DNA from: Melanocharis versteri
Taxonomy: Eukaryota; Chordata; Aves; Passeriformes; Melanocharitidae
DNA length: 64,000 bases
Direction: 5' to 3'
NCBI GenBank assembly: GCA_013397845.1
Contig: VZTG01009163.1
Location: 1 to 64,000, forward strand
Below, one piece after another: positions 44,801 through 56,703 of this stretch (position 1 is its first letter; each line of letters opens with the position of its first letter). The notes under the pieces were generated by a model that saw nothing but the letters and a program-made list of their open reading frames with translations, was not told the DNA's origin and searched no databases. The position numbers were made by a program, and so were the translations under genes.

Positions 44801-47800
44801 GCCCTTGTGCTGGAGCCCTTGTGCTTCACACTGGCTGATGTAACTCATCTTCTGGCAGTCCCCGTTCAAAGCGGCTGTGCTCAGAGACGTGTAACATCTC
44901 TGCTGTTCTCTTGCAGTTTTGAAACAGATAATGCAGATAATAACTTGTTGTGAGAGGTGTTTGTATTTCTCATCTCCCAGCATACAGTGAGGAAGTTAAC
45001 TGTGTTTATTTCAGACTGTGATCTCTGCAGTCCTCCAGTGGTTTGGCTTCAGCTGAGCTGAACTAGGGAGAAATTACCCTGCCTGTGTTGTGTAGAGGCT
45101 GAGGAATGAGAAGTCCATTAGCACTGAAACGTTGGTTGTATTGTTCTTTTGCAATTAGATTTTCGCTTACATCCTCAGACGAGAGATCAAAGACCCCGAG
45201 TGCAGACACTTGTCCAGGAAGTTCACTGAATGGGCCTATGGACCTGTCCACTCCTCTCTTTATGACTTGTCCTGTATAGACACCTGTGAGAAAAATTCAG
45301 TGCTTGAGATCCTTGCCTACAGCAGTGAGACACCAGTGAGTACTGCACCTCCTTGGCCGGGGAGAGCTTTGTGTTCCACACAGAGCATCTTTTCCCTCAT
45401 TTCCATGAAACAGCAACCTCCCACCCTGACCTCAAGGGAACTAGAGGGATAATTTGCTGAAGATTCCTATAATATGCGTTTTTTCGAAGTCCAGTATATT
45501 CTGGTCCTAGCAAAATTCTCTTTTTTTTCCTGCACAGAACCGTCACGAGATGCTGCTGGTGGAGCCCCTGAACAGGCTGCTGCAAGACAAGTGGGACCGC
45601 TTTGTCAAGCACTTGTTTTACTTCAACTTCTTTGCCTACACCATGCACATCACCATCCTCACTGCTGCTGCTTACTACAGACCTGTACAGAAGAATGAAA
45701 AGGTACATTACTCCTCTCATGTGTCAGGGGAACCACCCATTGCATGACATCCCAAATTTGCCTCTCGTTTGGATGCGTGCTCCTAACATCAGAATTTTCC
45801 TCTTTCCTGAAGGCAGGAGGGAGATTTGACCCTGCTTGCTTCCCAGTCTTGCCCCCTTGCTGCAGCACATTCAGAAACTTAACCACTCCCTGTTCCCCCA
45901 AAAATGGAGCTGCTTCCAGCTGCTGGCAAGGCCAGGTCTTTCCTATCTCCAGTTCTGCTGAACATGTCTATTTTCCTGTCTTCTATAGCCTCCCTTCAGC
46001 TTTGGTTACAGCACTGGGGAATATTTTCGAGTAACTGGAGAGATCCTGAGTGTACTGGGAGGCCTCTATTTTTTTTTCAGAGGGGTAAGATATTTGAAAA
46101 TTTTCCTTTTGCTGTTTGGGTAGGTGTAGGAGAGAATCAGACAAGCTTTTCCTATTCACTAGCATTGGCTGCTTAGATAATCCATGTTTTAGTCAAGAGG
46201 TACAGGTCATTTTCCTTGGCCTGGTGTTACTGGAAGGGTCCTCCCTAGATCTTGCACCAGTGTTGGCTTTGAGCTGTTCTTGTGAGGTGTTTTATGGGTA
46301 ACAGTTCCCTGGTACAGGGGTCAGTGCTTAGTTAATTAATTCACAGGGATACTTAATATTTCCTTGATGCAAACCTGGTCTTTGTTCCCTTTTCTTTTCA
46401 GATCCAGTATTTCGTACAGAGGCGCCCATCACTCAGGACACTGATAGTTGATGGCTACAGTGAGGTTCTTTTGTAAGCTCCAAAACCTTTGGTTGCATCT
46501 CAGCCTTAAACAGATGGGTGTGTGGGATCTGTAGTTTAGGCTGAAGCCACCTGTAACAGGTGCTTTGCTATAATTCCCTGGGTCTTTACAACAGAGTTGC
46601 CAGTGGATATCATTGGACAGATGGGTCTGGATCAGTGACCTCCTGTGGAGGTAAAGCAAATTAAGTGTCTGAATGTTCAGTGTGTGTTAGGAATAGATCT
46701 CCAAGTGGGATTTATGCATCTTTTATGCAGAAATCCTCCCATTGCTAAGGGGGCTTTGCCTCTCCAAGGCCCTTTCTCTTCCCAGCTGGACAATCCCTTG
46801 TTCTGCTCTCCACCCCCTGGGGCTGCTCTGTTCCCAGCGCCTGTGGCCAGCTCAGCCCTCTGCATTCACACCACGCTTGTCTTCCAGCTTCGTCCACTCC
46901 CTGCTCCTGCTGAGCTCTGTGGTGCTCTACTTCTGTGGCCAGGAGCTGTACGTGGCTTCCATGGTGTTCTCCTTGGCCCTGGGCTGGGCCAACATGCTCT
47001 ACTACACCCGGGGCTTCCAGCAGATGGGAATTTACTCCGTCATGATCGCCAAGGTCAGTGCAGGCAGCGCCTGAGGAGGCAGCAGAGCCTCAGAGCAGGA
47101 ACTGCTGCCAGCAGCCCCACTTCCAGGGCACACCTGGCCATGTCTGCCTCTCATTTGACTCTTCTAGCCTTTGCTATTGTTTTCTGAGTGAAGTGATAAA
47201 ATTTAAGTGATGTAGAAAGACCTCCTGCTCCTCATCCATATGTTTTATAGCAGTCTTGATAGGATGATGATGATTATTATTATTTTTATTACCTGCCATG
47301 CTTCAAAATAACTACAATTGGGTAAGCATGGATGCAAGGAGACTGGGAACAGTGCAGGCTGCTCTGGTGTGAAATGGCCCAGCTTTCTACCACTGGAAAT
47401 TTCTCCAGGTATAGTCAAAATGTTGCCAGACAGAACAATTAGCTGAGGCAGTAGCTGGCTAATAAACCTCTCTGTGATGCAGCCAGCCAGCCCAAGAGGG
47501 GAAGAAAGATACAACTGTCTTTATGTGGTTTGTACTCACAGAGAGGAAACTGTTCCCATGTGTATGTGTTGCATTTGCGTGTAAAGTGTTGCATGAATAA
47601 CAGAAAAATGTTTTCTGTATTAACGTTTATTATCTCAGCTGGATAATTACAGTTTAATGCATGAACAGCCAGTTCACAGCAAATGCATTCTTGAGCCAAA
47701 ACAGTATTTTCTATCAGTTTTTGTTGCAGTTTAAATTCAGGTTTTAAAATCTTTTCATCTCTTTCCATGTAACAGATGATCCTTAGAGATTTATGTCGCT

Positions 47801-50277
47801 TCATGTTTGTCTATCTCGTATTCCTCTTGGGATTTTCTACAGGTAATTATTCTACTTGGAGTTACTTTTTTTTTACCTTAAAGAAGCTTGGAAAATTTTA
47901 TTTTTTGAGTTGCTTAGACCTTTTGTTCCCAACTAAAAACTTTCTGTTCCCAACTAAAAACTAACAAATTAACCTAATTACAAAAAAATATCTCTTCGGA
48001 ATAACAATTACCTGTAGTAATTTCATACAGCTTTTCATCCCTGGGTTGCACAGCTGAATAGAAAACCAGTCATCCTTTTCTGTGTGGAGAAAACTGAGCC
48101 AGCACCTGCTAAGAGGGTGTCAGTTCTGGGGAATATTTTATAGGGCAATTTCCCTGGGGTCAACGTGCCGTGTAGGGAACGTGTGTTACCCTTCTGCTCA
48201 TTTTCATTGCTTGCTATGAAGTTATCATCTCAAACTGTGTTTCCATCCTGCGAAAGTGATTCTCTTTTTGCCACAGCTGTGGTGACTTTGATTGAAGATG
48301 ACAACGAGGGGCAGGAAACAAATATCTCTGACTGTGCCCGGTGCTGCCACCCGAAACGAGGCCGCACCTCCTACAACAGCCTCTACTACACCTGCCTGGA
48401 GCTCTTCAAGTTCACCATTGGCATGGGGGACCTGGAGTTCACAGAGAATTACAGGTTCAAGTCTGTCTTTGTCATCCTGCTGGTGCTCTATGTCATCCTC
48501 ACCTACATCCTCCTGCTCAACATGCTCATTGCACTGATGGGGGAGACTGTCAACAAAATTGCGCAGGAGAGCAAGAGCATCTGGAAGCTCCAGGTATGTT
48601 GGTTCTGTGAGGCTGCTGTCCAAAAAAGAGGTGTGGGGGATCCTAAGAGATTTCAGAGACAATCTTAGGAGCTGATGTGTCTAAATAACAGGTCACTGCT
48701 TCTTTCTGATTCATCTGAACAGCTCCTAAAAAAGTGTGTTAGCTCCTTTTCTGTGTGTATTTGATGTTTTGCCTAAGCAGATGTTCCCAGTGTTCCACAG
48801 ATGTTCAGGATTTAAGAAAGGAAGTATTTTTGTAATTGGACAAAATTATTTGGGCTTTGTATGATGGAAAATCCTGATCAGACTATGAAGAGAGTGATTA
48901 TGGAAGGGGAAAACCAATCTTTACCAGAATCAGTTTTTGTTTGAGGTAAGAAAGGGAACTTCATAGCTTTATTCACAGGGCAGTAATTCAGCATTTTTAG
49001 TGACATATTAACAGAGGGTGAGGTTGCAGAGTCAATATCTGCTCTAAGATGTTGACAATGATAAAAACTCAAGGTTTTTGAAACAAAGACAGAATTCAGG
49101 ATTTGTTTGACTTTGACCAGCAGCCTCTCAGTGCTCTGCTTTCTCTGACCTGGCAGAGAGCCATCACAATCCTGGACATTGAGAACAGCTACTTGAACTG
49201 TCTGAGGCACTCGTTCCGCTCTGGGAAGCAAGTCCTGGTGGGGATCACACCTGATGGCCAAGATGATTACAGATGGTGCTTCAGGTAACCTGTTTCTTTG
49301 TTATCAAGCCAACAATCTTTCATAGACAAACAACTTCAAGTATCTGGTGGTGGGAAGCAGAACTTTCCCCCTGGAGCACTCTGAAGAGTAGAGCACTAAT
49401 AGTGTCTGCAATGGTCAGTTTAATCTGGGTTTTGGGTCAGATCTGAGGCTTGAGAGGTGGCAGTTTGTGGTATAAACTGATCCTGGAGCTGTCTGGTGAT
49501 CCTTAGAATAGATCTCGGGTTTGCTGTTGTCTCCTCAGGGTTGATGAAGTGAACTGGTCCACGTGGAACACCAATCTGGGCATAATCAATGAAGACCCTG
49601 GCTACTCTGGGGACCTCAGACGAAATCTCAGTTTCTCTATTAGGCCTGGCAGAGGTGAGGCTTTCAGGGACCTAAATCCTGGTGTGGGCTGCACTCTGCT
49701 GATAGCAGCAGCATGAATTAACTGTTAGAGGGCAGTCAGTGCTGTGCACCCACTGATAATGCAGTGACTGAGTTGATGTCATTTTCAACCAGCACAAAAT
49801 GCAGAGGATGAGATGGGCTCATTGCTCACAGCTTGACTCTCTGGAGTAAAAACCAAGGAGCTGCTTTGGAGACCCCAAGCCCTAGAGTTTGGGAGCTCAG
49901 CATCCAGCACCAAAGCATTTACCTGTGCAGTCAGTACTTGCCAGCTGAAATACGGAAAACTTGTGGAACAGGATGGGGGAAAAAGCCTCAAAGTCCTTTC
50001 TTCCTGCTTCTTTCTTCTTCTTTCATCAGCTTCCTATTCAGACCACTTGTATATTTTCTTCTGTTTCTGTGGAGGGAAAAAAAAATAACCATTCCTTTCC
50101 CTTTTAGTTTCAGGGAGGCATTGGAAAACATTGGTTCCACTTTTAAAAGATGGAGAGAAGAGGAGAGAAGAGCCTCAAAAGCTGCCAGAAGAAGTCAAAT
50201 TAAAACCTGTTTTGGAACCTTACTTTGAGCCAGAAGAGTCTGAGGTGTTGAAGGAGTCAATTCCGAAGTCAGTCTAG
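41819..50277 (+). CDS. TRPV1: TRPV1: heat- and acid-gated cation channel, complete coding region, 844 aa
   Basis: Fifteen coding exons: 41819-42120, 42665-42831, 43120-43272, 43636-43776, 44238-44536, 45159-45335, 45538-45702, 45989-46084, 46402-46472, 46888-47053, 47776-47842, 48277-48593, 49157-49284, 49539-49654, 50108-50277 (2535 nt). TRPV1 is a tetrameric plasma-membrane channel of nociceptors. Visible are the ankyrin domain (about 110-360), S1-S6, the filter GMGD (650-653), proton-sensing glutamates E608 and E655 (rat E600, E648), the TRP box IWKLQR (703-708) and the C-terminal tail. The vanilloid pocket has Y519 and S520, but L555, A558 and A578 where rat has M547, T550 and E570, the pattern linked to capsaicin insensitivity in chicken. 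The coding exon 1 acceptor lies 14 bases before the ATG, so 5' UTR exons exist upstream. TRPV1 is chosen over TRPV3 on sequence and on position after SHPK. Confidence 0.98.
47920..47962 (+). repeat. 21-bp tandem duplication in TRPV1 intron 11
   Basis: Two adjacent copies of 'ctgttcccaactaaaaac' type sequence differ by one or two bases. They lie about 80 bases after the exon 11 donor and do not touch splice sites. Confidence 0.7.
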
Positions 50278-50430
50278 TTCTGATTGCCTGTGCTGGTCCT
50301 CACAAGCAGGACAATAGAGCACTTCATTTACAAGAACAGGGACTTTTGGAAAAAGGTCAGAGGACTTAGGGAATTACGAGGTGCAAGGATTCACTGAGTG
50401 TGCTAAATAAACTACATGTTGTTTAAGCTC
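50278..50430 (+). other. TRPV1: TRPV1 3' UTR with poly(A) signal
   Basis: AATAAA at 50406-50411 lies about 130 bases after the TRPV1 stop codon and is the most likely poly(A) signal, giving a compact 3' UTR. Confidence 0.65.
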
Positions 50431-53400
50431 ATGTCTTCATGGTTATTTTTAATACAACCTTCTGTCTGCTTTTAGGGTCTCTTGTATTAAAAAATTCTTT
50501 TTGTGAGCCTGCACAAGCCCTGATTTTGTGGCTTTGCTGCCTCAAAAAACCAACCAACCAAATTATGATGACACTGGAAAAGTGCTCATAAAAGAGCAGT
50601 AAAAACCACTGAGGGCCCAGAGAGATGTTCCTGTGGGGAAAGTTTCTTGGAAAGCAGATAAATAAATGGGGACATGGAAAGAATACAAAATCATTTTCTC
50701 ATAACACAAGAACAAATACACTCTGTGAAACTTTAAAGGTTGAATAGTCAAAATCAATGAAATAAATGTTCCTCTTACACTGTCTGAGTAAACTCCAGAA
50801 ATTCACAGTTATTTTACTGAAACTGAAAGCTTAACAAGATCCTAAATTTGACATTTATTTAGATAACAGATGAACTTTGCACAAAGTAAGAGATAGTGGT
50901 TATAGAGAATATATGTCTCAAAGGTCAGATGTATAACAATGTACGACAATAATAATCTTGAAATTAGAAAGTTTTTGTTCTTGACTTTGACAGCAACAGG
51001 GAAAAAACCAGGTGCTGAAAATCTTTCTGGCTGGATTTACAAAGAGAATCAGGAAAATATCAGAGGGAAAATAGGCAGATGTTCTGAAAACCCAGATGGC
51101 AGCCTTGGAAAGAGAGGAAAGAATGGAGGAACTTTGGCATCTTCTTGAAAAGTGACTGGGCACAGAGGAACTAAGGACAGGAACATTTGTCCTACAGACA
51201 GCTGGCCCCATACTTCAGTGCTGGACCTGTGCAGCTGAGCTGGGCAAGAAAAGGTGAATGGTTTTACCTTCTTTCCTTGAATCCCTGAAGCACTCACAGT
51301 TAACAGCCTTAGCACCCCCCTCAGAGTGCACACACTGCTGTCCCTGAGCCAGCAAGGTGTGTGACCAGGGCCTTCAGCTGTGCCTGGGGTTGCACCTGAA
51401 GTACAGATAATTTTCATCAGTAAACCTTGTAATTCTGCTGCACTTACTAAAATACTGAGACATTCACTGCTTTTAAAGAGAAGCAGTCGATGTGTTTGCA
51501 TACAGACTGCCCTGTGAGATGAAATTTTGGGTTGTGTGACCTCACTTCTTTTACTGGAGTCAGAGTTTCTCACCGTGGTCCTTTCTCGTGGGGCATTACA
51601 GAACATATTTCAAGGAAATCTTCAAACATCCAGCTGCTTTATTTGAAATAGTAGCACCATCTAGAGGACTAATAATTCTTGTTTCTTTGGTTAACATCAC
51701 TCAGGACAAATGTAATTTTATTTTCACAGAGTTTGTAGGGTATAACCAGAGAAAACTGACAAAGGATTTCAAAGAATTGCTTGAAAAAAATCAGAATTTG
51801 AACTGGAAATAATAAGACTTTAATGTCTCTGGTGGACAAGGAACCACAGAAGATGTTTAAAGTAGGTGTGTTCAGTTTCATCTCTCTAAACCCTTGGTAG
51901 CAGTGTCTAGATTCCACTCAAGGCTTCATTATGCTCCACTCTGAACGTGGCAAGAGACAATCCCCATGTAAAACAAGCACAGCTGGCTAGGCCAGACAAG
52001 CTGAGACAGTGAAATAATTTATTATTTAAACTGCTAAGAATAAACATAGAAAGGAGCTGACCAGAAAAACACAGTTGGTTGTCTCCATGCTTTGTGTGCC
52101 AGGGCAAATTTCTGCTTGGAGGGACACCAGGATTATGATATAGCTGGAAAACATTCATGCCATTTCTGTTTTCCCTGGGAGGAATCCATTTTTCATAATT
52201 ATCAGCCTGGGCAGAGACTTAATCCATTGCCTAAAGTCCACCCTGATTTGCATCAAGTGCCTGTCCAGGAGGGTTGATCACTGCCCTGGGTGACCTGAAC
52301 ACATTCTACACCTCTGCCTTCCTGCCCCTTCCTGCTCCAACAAGATCACAAAGACTGCAGAGGACTTCTTAAAACCAGAAATGCTGAAATTCAGGCCGAA
52401 AACCTCCATCAGAATGATGCTGTGGTTAAGAATGTAAATGCCCTGTATTTGTGGGATAGGGTGGTGCTGGTGGGGTTTTTGGTTGCATTTCTAAAATCCC
52501 TTAATCTTCTCTGGGAAGCAAACAAAATTATCCCACTCTTTTAGAGGGAGTTATTACCAACCCCTCAGAATTTCCAGCTCTATCATCACTTCAGTTCCTG
52601 CAAGGGGCACAGATTTATTTCCCACAGATGGGGAGGCTCAGCTTGGCAGTGACTCCAATTCAGGAAGTGTTTGTCCTTTAGGAATAGCTCTGCCAGGACC
52701 AGCACCTTTCTGTTCCTCCTGCTGACGCCTCCCCTGAGGAGGAGCATGGCCTTGCAATAAATTATCTGTATTTGGCTTGTTTTGTGGAGGTTCTGCTCAC
52801 CTTGACATATTTTGCAGGTCTTGAAAAAGTCTTCTAGTTTGAAGTTTGTGTAATTATTTCACTCTGGGCAGGGTTAGAAACAGCACATAGTTCTTTGAAG
52901 CTTGCAGGTGGGAAAAATCTGTCTTCTCACAGTTATTAATTACATTAATTTGTGTCTACGCTTAATAGGAGATGATCAAGTTGGACAACTGTATATAAAT
53001 ATATATATCTGTAACCCCCAGCTCCCAATAACCCCAGTGGAACTGGAACAAGAGAAATGGAGGGTGTTGGTGTGCTCACCTCCCATCCGAGGATGACAGC
53101 TGTAATTAGCAATGACTGCAGATGTGTGTGGGATGGAGATTGCAGGAAGGGATGAGCTGGGCTGCACTTCCCTGGGAGGTGAAAAGGGACGCATGAACGT
53201 GTGGAAAAACAAAAACACAATCTCAGTATTGACAGCATTTCCATACTGGAGACGCAAGTGGTCGAGTGAGCCATGAAAACAGAGCTGCTGTGCTTTTCAA
53301 ACTCCAGTAATTCCTGATTTTTTGAGAAAAACACACACCCTGCCTGAAAACCTTGGAGCCACGCAGCTTGTTGTTCATGTGTGCCCTCTGCCACAGCTGC

Positions 53401-56400
53401 CCTGGAGCCTGAATAGCCCCTGTCCTAATTAAACAAGAATATTAATCCCTTCTGAGGCAGTTTTTAGTGGGGTCTGCAGCAGAGCAGGGCCCACGAGAGG
53501 GCCCCCACACCATGTGTGGGGCTGCTGCTGTTCCCCTGGCCCTGGACAGCCCCTGGCCCTCTGATGCCACTGTCCTGCTTTGCTGCCTCTGCTCAAATCA
53601 TCGACACAGAATCAGGTTTATCTTCCCCAAACACCAGCTCGTTCTGTCACTCTTCTGTGGCCTGGATATCAGGCTCACTCAAGGATCTTGGCTGGAGGCT
53701 TCAGTGCTCAAATCCCCTCAAGGTGTGTGCCCAGCAAGTGCTACAAAACACAGAGGATCCTGCCAACCCCACAGCTTTCAGGGATACAGCCAGAGCACTC
53801 AGCTTCTGAGGCTTGAAGCTTGCAGAATCCCATCAACAGGAATTCCACACAGTGTTTTTGTTCGAACTGCGGTGGTAAATCTTCCAAACTCAAAAAAAAA
53901 AAGAAAAATCCCGCAGACATTAAAAATCCCAGACAAGCTGGTGACCAGGCAGTGTCTTGGGTGTTTAAGACCAGCTTGTAGGCCTTAGAGAGAGCCCTCT
54001 TGCAGTGAAAAATGCTTCTTACAAGTCTCCATGTCTGCTCCATTGGGCACAGGCATGGATTTACCAGGCCTTGGGAGGAAGAGGATTTAATTGGTGCTGC
54101 CAGATGCACCCTGGGTCTTCTTGATGTGGTTCTAGGGCTCTGAAGTTCTTCCCATCACCCACACCAAGCAGGCTGGGATTACTTCTCACTCTGGAATAGC
54201 TTCCACGGAGGAAATACGGACCCGGTTTCTCCTACAGCAAATGTTAATCTTCAAAATACATGGTGGGGAGCACTTATTTCTCTGGGAAGGAGGAGAAATC
54301 AACCAGCTGAGCTCACTGGACTTGTCTCCACCTGCTGTGTTTGTGATGCTGTGGCTGAGCTCCATCAGTAACATTCCCTGTTTCCGTGTGCAAGGGATGA
54401 GTGGGCCCGAGGAGACGCCAACATTCACAGGATCACCGAGGTTTTTCAGGCTCCATCATCACCCAGAGCTGTGTTCCTCAGTCATTGCTGTAATCAGCCT
54501 CTAAAATCAACATTTTAGTCAGCTGGACGTTGGTATGAAAGGTGGAATTGCCGTGTCAGGCAGCGGGAGCAGCTCCCAGTTACAGGAACTGGAGGAAGTG
54601 TCCGACTCACTGGGCCAGAAGGAGCAGTTTCCAGCCGTGTCACCAAGCCCGAGTCACTCCTTTCCGAGCTGACAGGGGAGGTTTAGCCCGGGCAGTTCCT
54701 CTTTTTCCAGAGGAGAATGCGGATAATGAACCACCCAGGAAAAAAGGGAGCCCCAGTTCCTGCTAGTCAGAGGGGGAGAGCCTGGAGTGTTTCATGGGCA
54801 AAGAGGAACACAACACCATCATTATCTGATACCGGAGTTTAGGGCTGGAAATAGGTAAAGTTTTCTCAAGAGGATGATTTGCAAGGACAGATAGAAACAG
54901 CTGTTTTTGAAATAAGCACCGAATAACTGAAAATTGAAGCGTCGACAGAGAGAGGAGGTGATTTGCATAATAAAAGAGGTTTTCATTAGAATAATGGGTT
55001 GAAACTGAGGCAGGGAAAACGTATCCTCAGAGGATGCTGGGGCACACATGATACACGTCTACCCAAAAAATTCCTCTTGGAATCACTGGAAGTTTCAACC
55101 ACCAGCCTGTGGAAGCAGATTCATCCAGTGCCCTCCTGACTGCAGGTTTCAGAGCTCTTGTTGTGGGGACCCAAAGCATCTGAGGGTTTATTTCTACTGG
55201 TAGATGTTCACCTTCAATTCTGCTTCATTTATTTGCCAGAAAGAACTTGACAAAAAGTGGAAGGAACCTGCAGGCACTTGATTTTGTTACAGCTCCTGAG
55301 CACCTCTGCTGCTGCTGCAGCTGATGCAACGTTTAGCTCTCGGTTTAAGGCCTGATAGTGGGTGAATTTTTGTTCCCCTCTTGTTTTTTACGGGTCTAAA
55401 CAGATCTTTGGAGAGGGAACAGAAGTGAACCATTCCCCAGATTTAGATAGGTGAGACAGATAAAAATACCTCTATTCTAAAAAGGGAAGTTTGATGTTTT
55501 TAAAAATCAAATGACTGAACCATTAGTTCAACCTGAATTTCTTATAACATGGAAGTTCCTCCCCAGTTTTGGTGCTCACCCTCCAAAAACCACTTGAGTC
55601 AGACAGTGGCAGCACAAACTTGAGCCAAAAAAAAAGCAGCATTTAGGTGGGGCCACGCTTTCCTCACAGTGTAAAATCCTCGAGGCATTTTCGTGTTGCT
55701 TCATTCCCCGGCGCTGCTCAGCGTTCCCAGAAACTCTGCACCACAACTGAAGATTCCCAAACTCAGCCTGAAACAGCTGCAGAGCCACCCTGACCCAGTT
55801 GGGAATGTGAGGCTCAGCAGCCCAGAGAAATCTGTGCTTTGGGAGACCTGGCTGAGCTGAGCTGTGTCACACAGGGGGCTTGGCTCCCTCAGCCAAGAGC
55901 CAGCTGCAGGAAATGGTGCCTCTCTGCTGCTCTTAAAACTGGTTTTATTTTTTCCTCCAAAGGTTTTATGGCTTTGGGAGAGTCCCCTCTGCCCGTGCCC
56001 AGCCTGGGACCCACAGCTCCAGCAGCAGGACGTGCTGCCAGGACAGGGACAAGAGGAGCAGCCACCACCCTGCACATCTGGACCTGCACATCTGGGCCTG
56101 CACATCTGTACAGTGAGGGCTGGCAAAGGACTCTGGAGGTTTGGGCTGTTAGTTTTTGCCTCAGGAGTGGCAGGGGACACTGAGAACAGCACAAATGCAG
56201 GGAAAGACACTGGAAAAAAATAACAAATCCATTCTTCCCATTGCTTCTCATTATCTCATGCTTAGGAGGCCGTGACACTTCACCAAGAGAAGGGGTAACT
56301 GCGGCCTGAAGTCAAATATTGATGCCACTTACATAAAGTGGATTTTTACTGCACTTGGTTCAACTTAATCATTACTGAGCCCATCCCTGCACAGGGAATT

Positions 56401-56440
56401 GGCCACAGATGTGGGAATTAGGGAGATTCAGGTGGAAGTG
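50431..56440. other. Intergenic stretch downstream of TRPV1, no gene recognised
   Basis: Open frames up to 185 codons occur but show no family resemblance, and none is supported by flanking exons. By synteny the next gene should be TRPV3 on the plus strand. None of its ankyrin, membrane or TRP-box exons was found here. Confidence 0.5.
56069..56110 (+). repeat. 14-bp tandem repeat, 3 units
   Basis: Three consecutive units of 'cctgcacatctgg(a/g)' type. No coding role is evident. Confidence 0.85.
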
Positions 56441-56464
56441 AGCACTCTATCAGGTGGGAGAGGG

Positions 56465-56473
56465 TATAAAAAG
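56465..56473 (+). promoter_or_regulatory. TATA-box-like element
   Basis: TATAAAAAG in a GGG-flanked context resembles a canonical TATA box, with an E-box-like CAGGTG about 13 bases upstream. It lies 65 bases before the ATG of the 57-codon frame at 56530. Chance TATA-like sequences are frequent, so this is tentative. Confidence 0.35.
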
Positions 56474-56529
56474 GGAGGAAGGGAGGCAGCGCTGCTTTTT
56501 CTGGCTGGGGGGAGTGGGTAGAAGCTGAG

Positions 56530-56703
56530 ATGCAGGATCAGGCTTTTCTCTGCTCCTCTGCTCTCTTAATAGTTTTAATGGCTTTGGTGCAGCAGGGCAC
56601 TGCTCAAATGCAGAATGAAAATGTTCATTTTCCCTGCTGTAGAACAGAAGAAACCAGCAGGGACAGACTGAGGAGTGTCGTGAGGGGAGCTGCTCACTGC
56701 TGA
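56530..56703 (+). CDS. Candidate small secreted peptide ORF, 57 codons (unproven)
   Basis: The frame starts MQDQAFLCSSALLIVLMALV and continues QQGTAQ, a pattern like a signal peptide: a hydrophobic core followed by a small-residue cleavage site near TA-Q. The predicted mature part is about 31 residues with a CC pair (HFPCCRTEE) and a C-terminal Cys. A TATA-like box lies 65 bases upstream and the ATG has a purine at -3. A GTGAGG donor-like site at 56680 falls on a codon boundary after codon 50, so a spliced form is possible. I do not recognise the family. CC chemokines carry CC pairs, but the expected residues after CC are absent. It may be chance: pyrimidine-rich stretches elsewhere in the window also encode hydrophobic starts. 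The reverse strand carries a 239-codon frame with no recognised domain. Confidence 0.2.
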   Translation: MQDQAFLCSSALLIVLMALVQQGTAQMQNENVHFPCCRTEETSRDRLRSVVRGAAHC

